From contig CATONX010000008.1 of NCBI GenBank assembly GCA_951801675.1, positions 1 to 64,000 of the forward strand: a stretch of DNA of 64,000 bases, read 5' to 3'. This DNA is from an uncultured Eubacteriales bacterium (lineage in GTDB: Bacteria; Bacillota; Clostridia; Oscillospirales; Acutalibacteraceae). This document shows, one piece after another, positions 1 through 9,585 of this stretch. Position 1 is the first letter of the stretch; the number at the start of each line of letters is the position of its first letter. The translations under genes and the position numbers were made by a program. The notes below the pieces were generated by a model, which saw only the letters and a list, made by a program, of their open reading frames with translations, was not told the origin of the DNA and did not search any database.

Positions 1-4
1 TAAA

Positions 5-50
5 AGCGCCCGGGAACGGAGTCGTATCCGTTCCCGGGCGCTGCTTTTTG
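5..50 (+). terminator. Rho-independent terminator of an upstream gene
   Basis: A 15-bp perfect stem (positions 5-19 pairing with 26-40) closes a 6-nt loop and is followed by CTGCTTTTTG. It must serve a gene lying left of the window, because no gene is visible before it. Confidence 0.85.
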
Positions 51-165
51 TTTGGGGCGCGGGAAAAACCGACCGGGCCCCTTGACCTGCGCCGGGCAAA
101 CGGATAAAGCCGTCCGCTCCCGGGCAGGCTACGGATACCGAACCACCAAAGGAGGAACCCGCTTC

Positions 166-720
166 ATGCAAAGCCGCATCCGAACCTTAACCGCGTGCGC
201 CCTGATGATCGCGCTGGCCACCGCTTTGTCCTTTTTCACCCTGCGTCTGGTGCCAAACGGCGGGTCGGTGACGCTGGCGAGCATGGCGCCCATCCTGTTT
301 TTGTCCTTCCGTTACCCGCTCAAATGGTCACTGCTGGCGTCGGTGGCCTTTGCGGGCATCCAGATGCTCACGGATTTTCACGTGCCGCCGGTGCAGGACT
401 TTCTTTCCTTTGTGCTGGTCATCGGGCTTGACTATGTGCTGGCCTTCGGCGTGCTGGGCCTGGCCGGGACGATCGCAAAGCCCATCCGCAACCGGTATGG
501 GGCCGCAGCGGCGGGGACCGTCTTGGTCCTTTTGCTCCGCTATGCCTGTCATGTGGCCTCCGGGATCCTCATTTGGGATAGCTACGCGCCGCCGGGCCAG
601 CCGGTGTGGCTTTACTCGGTGGTGTATAACGCCACCTATATGGTGCCCGAGCTTCTCATCACCACGGCGGTCATGCTGCTGCTCACCAAGTACGTAAAGC
701 CCCGGCAATTGGGTGCTTAA
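166..720 (+). CDS. thiT: Energy-coupled thiamine transporter subunit ThiT
   Basis: This 184-residue, very hydrophobic protein is predicted to be the membrane S-component of an ECF-type importer that binds thiamine and works with a shared EcfAA'T energising module encoded elsewhere. About six membrane segments are visible. The stretch NGGSVTLASMAPI (about residues 31-43) matches the conserved substrate-site region of ThiT. I chose the ATG at 166 because AAAGGAGGAA (148-157) lies at the right distance and the family starts with a short polar stretch before the first helix; the longer in-frame reading from 52 runs through non-coding leader. The stop codon overlaps the stop of the convergent ybaK-type gene through the shared TTAA at 717-720. 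No convincing TPP riboswitch was found in the leader. Confidence 0.88.
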   Translation: MQSRIRTLTACALMIALATALSFFTLRLVPNGGSVTLASMAPILFLSFRYPLKWSLLASVAFAGIQMLTDFHVPPVQDFLSFVLVIGLDYVLAFGVLGLAGTIAKPIRNRYGAAAAGTVLVLLLRYACHVASGILIWDSYAPPGQPVWLYSVVYNATYMVPELLITTAVMLLLTKYVKPRQLGA

Positions 721-1211
721 CCGTTTTCCCGCTCTTCTTCCCGCCAGCCCTTGCACACGTCCACCCAGTCGAGCGCGTTCGAATAGGCTTCCAGCTCGTC
801 GCAGGTGAGCTCGATGGCGGAGTTGGAAGAGCCGCAGGCGGGAAACACCGTCTCAAACCGTTTTAAGGACACGTCCAGGAACACCCGCACCTGCGGGTTC
901 TCAATGGCGAAGGGGCAAACTCCGCCCACCGCGTGGCCAGTGAAGCTTAGCGCCTGGTCTGGGGTGAGCATCTTCGCCTTTTTCTGAAACTGGGCCTTAA
1001 AGCGGGCATTGTCCACTTTGGCGTCCCCCGCCGCCACCAAAAGGATCGCTCCGTCCCCATCCGCAAAGGAAAGGGTTTTGGCGATGCGAGCGGGCTCTAC
1101 GCCCAGGGCTTCGGCCGCCAGCGCCACAGTGGCGCTGGACACGGGGAATTCTTGCACGTCCCCATCCCGGCCGAACTGCTTGAGATATTCTTTTACTATT
1201 TGGATAGACAT
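717..1211 (-). CDS. YbaK/EbsC-family aminoacyl-tRNA deacylase
   Basis: This 164-residue protein belongs to the YbaK/ProX-like editing domain family, which hydrolyses mischarged tRNA in trans (for example Cys-tRNA-Pro). The conserved lysine of the fold is visible at about residue 45 (ARIAKTLSF), and the glycine-rich loop GHAVGGVCPFA sits at about 92-102, as in other members. The length is typical. The start ATG at 1211 follows AAGGAGAAAACACAA, a good ribosome binding site. The upstream small regulator gene overlaps it by 16 bases, so the two are probably one transcript. The exact tRNA substrate (Cys-Pro, Ala-Pro or another) cannot be told from sequence alone. Confidence 0.85.
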   Translation of the reverse strand: MSIQIVKEYLKQFGRDGDVQEFPVSSATVALAAEALGVEPARIAKTLSFADGDGAILLVAAGDAKVDNARFKAQFQKKAKMLTPDQALSFTGHAVGGVCPFAIENPQVRVFLDVSLKRFETVFPACGSSNSAIELTCDELEAYSNALDWVDVCKGWREEERENG

Positions 1212-1456
1212 TTGTGTTTTCTCCTTATTGTATTTTCATTTTCGTCATCTTCCTGCTTCTCATCCAGGGAAATCAAGTCGTTGGGGGAACATGAAAGGAT
1301 CTGGCACAAAGCCTCGATGTTCTCCTTGCTGATGGATTTCGTCTCGTTTTCCAGCATACGGCGGTAGTTTTGGTAGCTCATGTCTAATTGCCCAAACAGC
1401 CAACACCGGGATTTCCCTCGTTCCTGTAGAAGCTCTTGAATTCGCAGCCGTGCCAC
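1196..1456 (-). CDS. Small XRE/Cro-type helix-turn-helix regulator
   Basis: This 86-residue protein carries one Cro/C1-type helix-turn-helix in its first 65 residues. The phrase MSYQNYRRMLENET resembles the recognition helix region of single-domain phage-like repressors, and IEALCQILSCSPNDLI is the usual closing helix. The C-terminal tail is acidic and then basic (EKQEDDENE, RRKHK). The start is GTG at 1454-1456, preceded by AAAGGGGATGATGCT. That ribosome binding site lies inside a long inverted repeat (1463-1501), which suggests autorepression. The 3' end overlaps the YbaK-type gene by 16 bases, so the regulator probably controls that gene too. Its effector is unknown. Confidence 0.75.
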   Translation of the reverse strand: MARLRIQELLQERGKSRCWLFGQLDMSYQNYRRMLENETKSISKENIEALCQILSCSPNDLISLDEKQEDDENENTIRRKHKCLSK

Positions 1457-1462
1457 AGCATC

Positions 1463-1501
1463 ATCCCCTTTGTAACCATCATAACCGATTACAAAGGGGA
1501 T
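1463..1501. promoter_or_regulatory. Inverted-repeat operator candidate
   Basis: ATCCCCTTTGTAA (1463-1475) is repeated in inverted form at 1489-1501 with no mismatch, separated by 13 bases. The repeat lies directly upstream of the GTG start of the small helix-turn-helix gene and includes its ribosome binding site. No T-run follows, so a regulator-binding site is more likely than a terminator. Confidence 0.6.
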
Positions 1502-1560
1502 TGCGGGGTCATTCGGCCTCAGGCACCTGATTTTTTGCTCCTCTCAAAAGCTCTCATTTC

Positions 1561-1598
1561 AAATGGGCTCCCCTGTCGTAACACAGGGGAGCCCATTT
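1561..1598 (-). terminator. Hairpin terminator after cysS
   Basis: A 16-bp perfect stem (1561-1576 with 1583-1598) lies 4 bases beyond the cysS stop codon. The T-run after it on the minus strand is poor, so termination may be weak or may serve both directions. Confidence 0.6.
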
Positions 1599-1602
1599 GT
1601 GT

Positions 1603-2994
<1,392 letters not shown>

Positions 2995-3107
2995 GTCCTG
3001 GTTCCTCCGTCATGCAATTGATTTCTTGGGTTCGGGCTTTGTATGTGCGCGCCCGGCCTATAAACCGGCCGGGGCCTTTTTGCTATGCTTGTGGTGCGCA
3101 GGAAGCT

Positions 3108-3752
3108 TTATTCCGAACGAGTCTGACTTAGCACCTGCACCGCGTCCCGCAGCCGTTCGATCTCCGCCTCCAAGCGGCAGAGGGTCTGGCTGACGGGGTC
3201 GGGGATGTGCACCTGGTCGAGGGGATCCACCTTCTGCCCGTTTCGCCGCACCACCCGGGCGGGCACGCCCACGGCGGTGGAATCGTCGGGCAGGTCGGTG
3301 AGCACCACGGCGTTGGCCGCCACCTTGCAATTGTTCCCCACCTTGATGGGACCTAAAATTTTCGCGCCCGCGCCGATCATGCAGTTGTCCCCAATGGTGG
3401 GGTGGCGCTTGCCGGTGTCCTTGCCGGTGCCGCCCAGGGTGACGCCCTGGTAGATGGTGCAGTTGTTCCCCACCTCGGCGGTCTCCCCGATGACGACTCC
3501 CATGCCGTGGTCGATCATCAGCCCCGTACCGATGGTGGCACCCGGATGGATTTCAATGCCGGTCTTTTTGCGGCTCCTCTGGGAGATGAGCCGGGCGAAA
3601 AACAAAAAGTTATGCCGAAAAAGCCAATTGGCCCGGCGGTGGGACTTTACCGCCTTGATCCCCTGGTAGAGGACCCTTACTTCAAAGTTGCTTCTTGCCG
3701 CAGGGTCCCGCTCCCGGATTGCGGCAACGTCCGCTTTTGCCCTGCCAAACAT
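3108..3752 (-). CDS. cysE: Serine O-acetyltransferase
   Basis: This 214-residue enzyme transfers acetyl from acetyl-CoA to serine, making O-acetylserine for cysteine synthesis. A left-handed beta-helix of hexapeptide repeats fills roughly residues 60-175 (IEIHPGATIG, MIDHGMGVVIGETAEVG, TLGGTGKD, HPTIGDNCMIGAGAKILG). The histidine in DHGMG is the expected active-site residue. The protein is of the short EpsC type, lacking the long N-terminal domain of enteric CysE. I chose ATG 3752 because GGAGGT lies 7 bases upstream; the reading that extends to a TTG at 3770 would consume the ribosome binding site. A T-box riboswitch precedes the gene. Confidence 0.94.
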   Translation of the reverse strand: MFGRAKADVAAIRERDPAARSNFEVRVLYQGIKAVKSHRRANWLFRHNFLFFARLISQRSRKKTGIEIHPGATIGTGLMIDHGMGVVIGETAEVGNNCTIYQGVTLGGTGKDTGKRHPTIGDNCMIGAGAKILGPIKVGNNCKVAANAVVLTDLPDDSTAVGVPARVVRRNGQKVDPLDQVHIPDPVSQTLCRLEAEIERLRDAVQVLSQTRSE

Positions 3753-3790
3753 ACTATGACCTCCAACCAATCTGTTATACCGCGAAACCC

Positions 3791-4067
3791 AAAAGAAAAC
3801 GCCCCTGCCCCCCTGCGGTCAGGAGGACAGAGGCGGTCGGTTCCCGCGGTTCCACTCTGCTTTTTCACTCTTCACTCTGCCTTGTAACGTAGGCGGTACG
3901 CGGGGCATTACCCCCGGCGCTGACGGGCGCACCTTCGCCGATTTTCCCGCGAAACGGCTTGCAGCCGGCGGCCGTTTCTCTCTGGGCGGTTTCCTCGGTT
4001 ACTCTTCCCGCTTTCTCGCGCATCCGGTTATTCTTCTGTGCGAAAGCGGCGCCCGGCCGCTCGTACC
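3791..4067 (-). ncRNA. T-box riboswitch leader, probably cysteine-specific
   Basis: Read on the minus strand, the leader contains the stem I AG-box AGAGAG (3978-3983) and the apical GCTGCAA loop (about 3959-3965), and then the T-box sequence AGAGTGGAACCGCG (3845-3858) that pairs with the tRNA acceptor end. It ends in a G+C-rich terminator stem (3800-3835) followed by TTTTCTTTT. On the 3' strand of stem I, GAA is followed closely by TGC (3929-3931), facing an AGTA on the 5' strand. That fits a cysteine specifier codon. Uncharged tRNA-Cys would stabilise the antiterminator and allow cysE-cysS transcription. The T-box identity is seen in the sequence; the specifier is inference. Confidence 0.9.
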
Positions 4068-4073
4068 TATACC

Positions 4074-4102
4074 AGTATAGTATAGTTTGCCGGCAAATGC
4101 AA
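4074..4102 (-). promoter_or_regulatory. Promoter of the cysE-cysS T-box transcript
   Basis: Minus-strand TTGCAT (4097-4102) and TATACT (4074-4079) are separated by 17 bases. Transcription would start near 4067 and produce a leader of about 315 nt before cysE. Confidence 0.7.
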
Positions 4103-4187
4103 CAATTATTTGCACCCGGCCCGCCCGGCATTTTTGTGCAGGCCCCGGTTCTCTTTCCCTTTTGCGAAATCCTCCGTACAAAAGCGG

Positions 4188-4221
4188 CAAGGCGCGCGCC
4201 GAATCCGGCAAACGCGCCTTG
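4188..4221 (-). terminator. Terminator of rnpB
   Basis: CAAGGCGCG pairs with CGCGCCTTG around a 16-nt loop, and CTTTT follows on the minus strand. It lies just past the 3' end of RNase P RNA. Confidence 0.6.
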
Positions 4222-4248
4222 CGATATTCACATAAAAATCAGATAAGG

Positions 4249-4602
4249 TGACGACCAGGTCTGTAAGCCGGGTTCTGTCTTGAACAGCCATCTATCTTGG
4301 CCGCAGGTCGCCCTGCGGCTCCAGCCACCATGGGGGCATCCGCCGGGCCGGCGTTAACATCCCCGCAGCGGTGTTGCTCCGGATAGGGTTTACATGGCCG
4401 CGCAGTCCCCTGCGCGCCGGTGAGCTCTTACCTCGCCTTTCCACCCTTACCGCGCAAAAAGCGCGGCGGTATCTCTCTGTTGCACTTTCCCTAAGGTCGC
4501 CCTCGGCGGTCGTTAGCCGCTATCCCGCCCTGTGAAGCCCGGACTTTCCTCAGGATACAGGCTTTCGCCCCGCGTATCCCGCGGCTGCTCGGCCTGCTCG
4601 TC
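4249..4602 (-). ncRNA. rnpB: RNase P RNA
   Basis: The minus strand contains the universal RNase P signatures. GAGGAAAGTCCGGGCT lies near the 5' end, the ribozyme core GGGAAAGTGCAACAGAGA follows, and ACAGAACCCGGCTTA lies near the 3' end. The outermost bases GACGAGCAGG and CCTGGTCGTC pair to form helix P1, which sets the ends. The general layout looks like type A. It is the catalytic subunit that matures tRNA 5' ends. It stands alone with its own promoter. Confidence 0.95.
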
Positions 4603-4618
4603 CCTTATCAGGAGTCTG

Positions 4619-4647
4619 ATTATACCACATTCTTTGCGCCATGACAA
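4619..4647 (-). promoter_or_regulatory. Promoter of rnpB
   Basis: Minus-strand TTGTCA (4642-4647), a 17-base spacer and a perfect TATAAT (4619-4624) place the start a few bases before the RNase P RNA 5' end. Confidence 0.75.
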
Positions 4648-4713
4648 ACTCTTTGCGCAAAGGCCGTCTCCTTTTCTCCGGGCTGCGCCTCCAAAAGAGC
4701 CAGAGCTTTCGCC

Positions 4714-5685
4714 CTACAATTCCACCGTGACGATGAAGCCGTCCACATTGTTGCCCGAAAGGGTATAGGCCCTGCCGGTGGGAACGGGCACCTGGGTATC
4801 GCCCTCTTCCGCTTTTACATAGTAGATTTCATACCGTTTGCCGTCATAATCCTCGATTTGCAGATGCTGCCGGCCAAAGGGAAACTGCTTTAGATAATCG
4901 ATGTACTCTTCCATGCAGATGCCCTGCTGAGTCATAATGTAAGCGTGGGGCTTTCCTACAAAGCGGAAATGCCACGGCTCGTAGGACACGCCGGTCAGGT
5001 CGCTCTTTTTCTCGTCATAACGAACGATAAAGCCGTACTTGTAGCAGCTTTGATTGATCCAGGAGTAGACCCCTTCGCCGGTGTAGTCTTCGAGCCGTCC
5101 GAACTGGTTAAAGACCCCCAAATCCATGGCATAGCCGGTGTGGTGCTCGCTGCCGCCGGGAGGGGCCACCCATTTGGACGCTTCCACCGCTCCCACCTCA
5201 TTGACCTTATTGGCGAGAAGGGTCTTCTGGTAGTCGTAGGTGCGAAAGCCGCTCAGGGCCAGAACTTCCCCGTTGCCGGTGGCCTTGTGGAAATCGTGAA
5301 GCATGGCGTCCAGAGGGCCCATCATGTCCTCGTCCACCTGGACATTGCGGTCCTTGACCTTGTAGCCGTCGGACTTGTTGTCATATACGCCGACGAGGCG
5401 GCTGGTCTCGGGAAACCGGTAGGGAACCTGAGCGTTGACCAAAATGAGCTGTCCTTCATAAACCGCGCTGTGGGAAAGGGTCTTTTCGGTATAGCCGCTG
5501 GGGTCCGGTGCGGATGCGATGGATGGCTGGTTCGAGAGCACCTCGCTGGGCACGGAGGGTCCTTTCCCCGCGTCGTCGGCCCAGTAAAAGGCGCAGCCCG
5601 CCACCACCGCCACGCAGAGAAGAAGCACGGCCGCAATCAGCAGGCCGTAGGGAATGTGGTTATGTTTTTGTCTGGAAGCAGACAT
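4714..5685 (-). CDS. VanY-type D-alanyl-D-alanine carboxypeptidase, membrane-anchored
   Basis: This 323-residue protein has a short basic N-terminus, one membrane segment (about residues 13-33) and an extracellular M15B peptidase domain. The zinc motif SEHHTGYAMDLG (about 178-190) and the second motif EPWHFRF (about 237-243) carry the two zinc histidines, the zinc aspartate and the catalytic glutamate of the VanY/DacB peptidases. The predicted role is trimming the terminal D-Ala from peptidoglycan stem peptides outside the cell. The start ATG at 5685 follows GGAGGAATCAACT. A cysteine next to the membrane segment (AGCAFYW) could suggest a lipoprotein, but the residues before it do not fit a lipobox well. 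No van resistance genes are nearby, so a housekeeping cell-wall role is likely. Confidence 0.9.
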   Translation of the reverse strand: MSASRQKHNHIPYGLLIAAVLLLCVAVVAGCAFYWADDAGKGPSVPSEVLSNQPSIASAPDPSGYTEKTLSHSAVYEGQLILVNAQVPYRFPETSRLVGVYDNKSDGYKVKDRNVQVDEDMMGPLDAMLHDFHKATGNGEVLALSGFRTYDYQKTLLANKVNEVGAVEASKWVAPPGGSEHHTGYAMDLGVFNQFGRLEDYTGEGVYSWINQSCYKYGFIVRYDEKKSDLTGVSYEPWHFRFVGKPHAYIMTQQGICMEEYIDYLKQFPFGRQHLQIEDYDGKRYEIYYVKAEEGDTQVPVPTGRAYTLSGNNVDGFIVTVEL

Positions 5686-5813
5686 AGTTGATTCCTCCTT
5701 GTTCGCCGCTTTGTGTTTAGTATACCCTTTGCAGGCGGCGTCTGTCTTTCGCGGGGCTTATGGCTTTCTTACGGATTTCTTAATATTTGAGCCCGGCGGA
5801 GCCCTTGGGGCGG

Positions 5814-5842
5814 TTGCTTTTGATGGAAAAAAACGATATAAT
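5814..5842 (+). promoter_or_regulatory. Promoter of hisS-aspS
   Basis: TTGCTT (5814-5819), a 17-base spacer and a perfect TATAAT (5837-5842) lie about 54 bases before the hisS start. Confidence 0.7.
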
Positions 5843-5895
5843 GATTCTAATTTGAACCATTTTACGTCCTTATAGACGCACGGAGGGAAAAAACC

Positions 5896-7251
5896 ATGGC
5901 ATTGCTGACAAAAGCGCCCCGGGGCACCCAGGATATCCTGCCCAAGGACAGCGGGAAGCTGCAGTTTGTGGAAGGAAGCCTGCTGGACACGGCCAAGCGG
6001 TATGGGTTCCAGGAAATCCGCACCCCGGTGTTTGAGCATACCGAACTGTTTCTGCGGTCGGTGGGGGAAACCACCGACGTGGTGCAAAAGGAAATGTACA
6101 CCTTTCAGGACAAGGGCAACCGTTCCATCACCCTGCGCCCGGAAGGGACCGCGGGAGCGGCCCGGGCGGTGCTGGAGCATTCGCTGCACAACGACGCGCT
6201 GCCGGTGAAGGTGTCCTACCTGACCGGGTGCTACCGGTACGAAAAGCCCCAGGCCGGGCGGCTGAGGGAATTTCACCAGTTCGGCATTGAGATATTCGGC
6301 GCCGAAAAGCCGGCGGCGGACGCGGAGATCATCTGCGTGGCAAACGAGGCGCTGACCCATTTGGGGGTCAAGAACCTGCAATTGCAGTTAAACTCCATCG
6401 GCTGCCCTGCCTGCCGGGCGGAGTATCACAAGGCGCTGCGGGCCTACTTTGAGGCGAGGCAGGAGGACCTGTGCGACACCTGTAAGGGCCGCTTAGAGCG
6501 AAACCCCATGCGCATTCTCGACTGCAAGAGCCCCGTCTGCCAGGACATTGCCAAGGACGCGCCCAACATGCTCGACTATCTGTGTGACGATTGCAAGGAG
6601 CATTTCGAAGGGGTCAAGGGCTTTCTGGACGCGGCGGGCCTTTCCTATGTGATCAATCCCCGCATCGTCAGAGGGCTGGACTATTATACCCGCACGGTCT
6701 TTGAGTTCGTTTCGCAGGACATCGGGTCCCAGGGCACCGTCTGCGGCGGCGGGCGGTACGACGGCCTGATGGAAGAGCTGGGCGGGCCGCACCTTCCCTC
6801 CTTAGGCTTCGGCATGGGGATCGAGCGGCTGATGCTCGTGCTCAAAAATCAGGGGGCCGAGCTGCCAGAGGACCCGCCCTGCAACGTTTACATCGCCTCT
6901 ATGGGAGACGCGGCGGCAAAGGAGGCTTTCCGCATCGCCGAGCTTCTCAGGGAAGAGGGCTTCTCCGCCCAGTGCGACTTGGTGGGCCGCAGCCTGAAGG
7001 CTCAAATGAAATACGCCGACAAGATCGGCGCTCAGCACACCATGGTGCTGGGGGACAACGAGCTTGCCGCGGGCAAGGCGAACTTAAAGGACATGGCCAC
7101 CGGCGAGCAGGTGGAGGTGGACCTGGGCGAGGGGCTCATCGACGTGATCTACCGCACCCAGCTGGAAAAAGAGCTTGCGAACATTTCCCAGGCGGGCGGC
7201 GAGGCGGACATTGCCGCGCTGCTGTCCGGGATTCAGAATAGGGAAGAATAA
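5896..7251 (+). CDS. hisS: Histidine--tRNA ligase
   Basis: This 451-residue class II synthetase charges tRNA-His. Motif 2 is seen as CYRYEKPQAGRLREFHQ (about residues 112-128), the histidine A motif as VRGLDYYTRTVFE (from 257), and motif 3 as GLGFGMGIERL in the form SLGFGMGIERLML. The C-terminal anticodon-binding domain follows (about 330-430). A four-cysteine insertion (GCPACR, LCDTCK, DCKSPVC), usual in Firmicutes HisS, is present. The start ATG at 5896 has GGAGGG upstream. It is the first gene of a hisS-aspS pair, an arrangement common in Firmicutes. Confidence 0.97.
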   Translation: MALLTKAPRGTQDILPKDSGKLQFVEGSLLDTAKRYGFQEIRTPVFEHTELFLRSVGETTDVVQKEMYTFQDKGNRSITLRPEGTAGAARAVLEHSLHNDALPVKVSYLTGCYRYEKPQAGRLREFHQFGIEIFGAEKPAADAEIICVANEALTHLGVKNLQLQLNSIGCPACRAEYHKALRAYFEARQEDLCDTCKGRLERNPMRILDCKSPVCQDIAKDAPNMLDYLCDDCKEHFEGVKGFLDAAGLSYVINPRIVRGLDYYTRTVFEFVSQDIGSQGTVCGGGRYDGLMEELGGPHLPSLGFGMGIERLMLVLKNQGAELPEDPPCNVYIASMGDAAAKEAFRIAELLREEGFSAQCDLVGRSLKAQMKYADKIGAQHTMVLGDNELAAGKANLKDMATGEQVEVDLGEGLIDVIYRTQLEKELANISQAGGEADIAALLSGIQNREE

Positions 7252-7276
7252 TCGAGTGGAAATGGAGCCGATTGCT

Positions 7277-9055
7277 ATGAACGATACCCTTCAGGGAATC
7301 AAACGCACCGACTACTGCGGTACGCTGCGGGAGACGGACATTGGAAGAGAAGTGACGGTTTGCGGCTGGGTGCAGCGGCAGCGGGACTTGGGAGGCCTCA
7401 TTTTTGTGGACCTGCGGGACCGCACGGGCCTTTTGCAGCTGGCCTTTGACGACAACACCGACCGGGCCGTCTTTGAGAAGGCGGGAGAGCTGCGCTCGGA
7501 GTTCGTGGCGGCGGCCCGGGGCGTCATCCGCCGCCGGGCGGCGGTCAACAAGGACATCCCCACCGGCCTTGTGGAGGTGGAAGTGACGGAGCTTCGTATC
7601 CTGTCCCGCGCCCAGACCCCGCCCTTTGAAATCTCGGACGACTGCAACGCCAGGGAAGAGCTGCGCCTCAAGTACCGATATCTGGACCTGCGCCGCCCGA
7701 AGCTGCAGCAAAACCTGATGCTGCGCCATCGGGTGGTCAAGGCGACCAGGGACTATTTCGATTCCAAGGGATTTTTGGAGATCGAAACCCCGGTGCTCAT
7801 CAAGTCCACCCCGGAGGGGGCCAGAGACTATCTGGTTCCCAGCCGGCTGCACCACGGGGAATTTTACGCGCTGCCCCAGTCCCCCCAGATCTATAAGCAG
7901 CTGCTGATGGTGTCCGGGTACGACCGGTACATGCAGATCGCCCGGTGCTTTCGGGACGAGGACCTGCGGGCCGACCGGCAGCCGGAGTTTACCCAGATTG
8001 ACTGCGAGCTGTCCTTTGTGGACATGGAAGAGATCCTGGAAATCGGAGAAGGCTTCGTCCAGTACCTGTTCAAGGAAACCTTAGGGGTGGACGTGCCCCT
8101 GCCCCTCCCCCGCATCACCTATACGGACGCTATGAACCGGTTCGGCTCGGATAAGCCGGACACCCGTTTTGGCATGGAAATCTGCGACGTGTCCGAACTT
8201 GTGAAGGATTCCGCCTTCTCGGTGTTCTCCTCTCCCATCAAGGAGGGGGGCAGCGTGCGGGGAATCGTGGCCAAGGACGCGGCCAAAACCCTCACCCGCA
8301 AGGAGATCGACAAGCTGACCGAATACGTCCGAGGCATCGGCGCGAAAGGCCTTGCATGGGTGCGCTGGGTGGAGGAAAAGCCGGCCTGCTCCTTCGGCAA
8401 GTTCATGGCCGAGGGCGAGCTGGAAGCGATCCTTTCCCACATGGGCGCACAGCAGGGGGACGTGGTGCTGCTGGTGGCGGACAAGGACAAGGTGGTCCTC
8501 CCCACTCTGGGCGCCCTGCGCCTGGAGGTGGCTCGGAAACTCTCCATTATCCCCGACCAGTACAATTTCCTCTGGGTGACGGAGTTTCCCTTCTTCGAAT
8601 GGGACGAGGACGCCAACACCTGGGTTGCCATGCACCATCCCTTCACCGCTCCCATGGACGAATGCATCCAGTACCTGGATTCGGACAAGGGCAAGGTCCG
8701 GGCCAAGGCTTATGACCTGGTGCTAAACGGCGTGGAGCTCTCTTCCGGTTCTATAAGAATCACCGACCCGACTTTGCAGGCGCGGATGTTCGCGGCATTG
8801 GGTCTGTCCGACGAAGAGGCCGCGCGCAAGTTCGGCTTCCTGACGGGCGCCTTCCAGTACGGCGCGCCGCCTCACGGGGGCTTCGGTATCGGGCTTGACC
8901 GGCTTGTGATGCTCATGGCCGGGGCGGATTCCATCCGCGAGGTCATTGCCTTCCCGAAGGTGCAAAACGCCAGCGAGCTCATGAGCGAGTGCCCCTCCCC
9001 GGTGGATGAGGTACAGCTCAGGGAGCTGGGAATTCAAACCATAACGGAAGAATAA
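7277..9055 (+). CDS. aspS: Aspartate--tRNA ligase
   Basis: This 592-residue class II synthetase has an N-terminal OB-fold anticodon domain (GWVQRQRDLGGLIFVDLRDR), a bacterial-type GAD insert (about residues 290-410) and the catalytic core. FRDEDLRADRQPEFTQ is motif 2 and GLDRLVMLMAG is motif 3. I chose ATG 7277 because GGAG lies 9 bases upstream and homologues start just before the LQGIKRTDYCG stretch; ATG 7262, five residues longer, is an alternative, and an even longer reading overlaps hisS. It follows hisS closely and ends before a strong terminator. I cannot tell whether it is discriminating or also charges tRNA-Asn. Confidence 0.96.
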   Translation: MNDTLQGIKRTDYCGTLRETDIGREVTVCGWVQRQRDLGGLIFVDLRDRTGLLQLAFDDNTDRAVFEKAGELRSEFVAAARGVIRRRAAVNKDIPTGLVEVEVTELRILSRAQTPPFEISDDCNAREELRLKYRYLDLRRPKLQQNLMLRHRVVKATRDYFDSKGFLEIETPVLIKSTPEGARDYLVPSRLHHGEFYALPQSPQIYKQLLMVSGYDRYMQIARCFRDEDLRADRQPEFTQIDCELSFVDMEEILEIGEGFVQYLFKETLGVDVPLPLPRITYTDAMNRFGSDKPDTRFGMEICDVSELVKDSAFSVFSSPIKEGGSVRGIVAKDAAKTLTRKEIDKLTEYVRGIGAKGLAWVRWVEEKPACSFGKFMAEGELEAILSHMGAQQGDVVLLVADKDKVVLPTLGALRLEVARKLSIIPDQYNFLWVTEFPFFEWDEDANTWVAMHHPFTAPMDECIQYLDSDKGKVRAKAYDLVLNGVELSSGSIRITDPTLQARMFAALGLSDEEAARKFGFLTGAFQYGAPPHGGFGIGLDRLVMLMAGADSIREVIAFPKVQNASELMSECPSPVDEVQLRELGIQTITEE

Positions 9056-9071
9056 ATAAGCGAAAGAAGAT

Positions 9072-9108
9072 AGGCCCCGGGCGCTGCCCGGGGCCTGTTT
9101 TCTTTATT
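9072..9108 (+). terminator. Terminator of hisS-aspS
   Basis: An 11-bp G+C-rich stem (9072-9082 with 9086-9096) with a 3-nt loop is followed by GTTTTCTTTATT. Confidence 0.85.
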
Positions 9109-9286
9109 CTTTTGCGGCTTTTTTCTCCTCGTCCAGCGGGATTTCTCCGTGCTTTGCCTCAAACAAGGCAATATGACGGCGAATCAGGCGAAGGAGTTCC
9201 TGATTTGCCGAACGGACTTCCGCGTCTGCGATATAGTGAAGTTTTTCAAGCGTTTCCCGGTCAATCCGGAGAGAAAAATTCTTCAT
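9104..9286 (-). CDS. Arc-like ribbon-helix-helix DNA-binding protein
   Basis: This 60-residue protein reads as a compact ribbon-helix-helix domain. The beta strand KNFSLRID is followed by the helices ETLEKLHYIADAE and SANQELLRLIRRHIALFEAK. Such proteins bind DNA as dimers and often act as antitoxins or local repressors. A purine-rich ribosome binding site (AAAGGAGCATTGGGAGG) precedes the start at 9286. No toxin-like partner gene lies next to it, and it stands alone between convergent genes, so its target is unknown. The RHH fold is a pattern-level call; the small size limits certainty. Confidence 0.7.
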   Translation of the reverse strand: MKNFSLRIDRETLEKLHYIADAEVRSANQELLRLIRRHIALFEAKHGEIPLDEEKKAAKE

Positions 9287-9510
9287 TTTGTATGCCTCCC
9301 AATGCTCCTTTCTGTTATCGTACCGCGTTTTCGCCTAACATGGTAACGATTAACGGCAAACTGTGTTTATTTTGTGTTCATCTGCCGCGCGGCCCTCCAT
9401 GCATATCATACAAGTATTTCCGACTAAGTTGGGGATAGTGACCTTATATGAGCTCAAAAATATTCATTTTTTATTGCTTAGCAGCAGGCATCTCTTTCCT
9501 CCATGGCAAT

Positions 9511-9562
9511 AAAGCGCAAGGCCCGCCGCCCCTTTCGGGAACCGGCGGGCCTTGCGCTTTAT
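9511..9562 (-). terminator. Hairpin after the BceAB-type operon
   Basis: A 19-bp perfect stem (9511-9529 with 9544-9562) lies 24 bases past the permease stop codon. T-runs on both sides are short, but the position supports a terminator for the transporter operon. Confidence 0.65.
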
Positions 9563-9585
9563 GAGAAATGGATAGAGGAATTGGC

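Noticed and set aside
54-165. Possible TPP riboswitch before thiT
   Set aside because: GCCCCTTGACCTG and CGGATAAAGCCG recall parts of the THI-box, but the essential CTGAGA element is missing and an extra 12-nt stretch breaks the 3' half. A covariance search (RF00059) would decide.
9104-9286. Toxin-antitoxin module around the ribbon-helix-helix gene
   Set aside because: No second small gene of toxin type lies on either side, so only a lone DNA-binding protein is supported.
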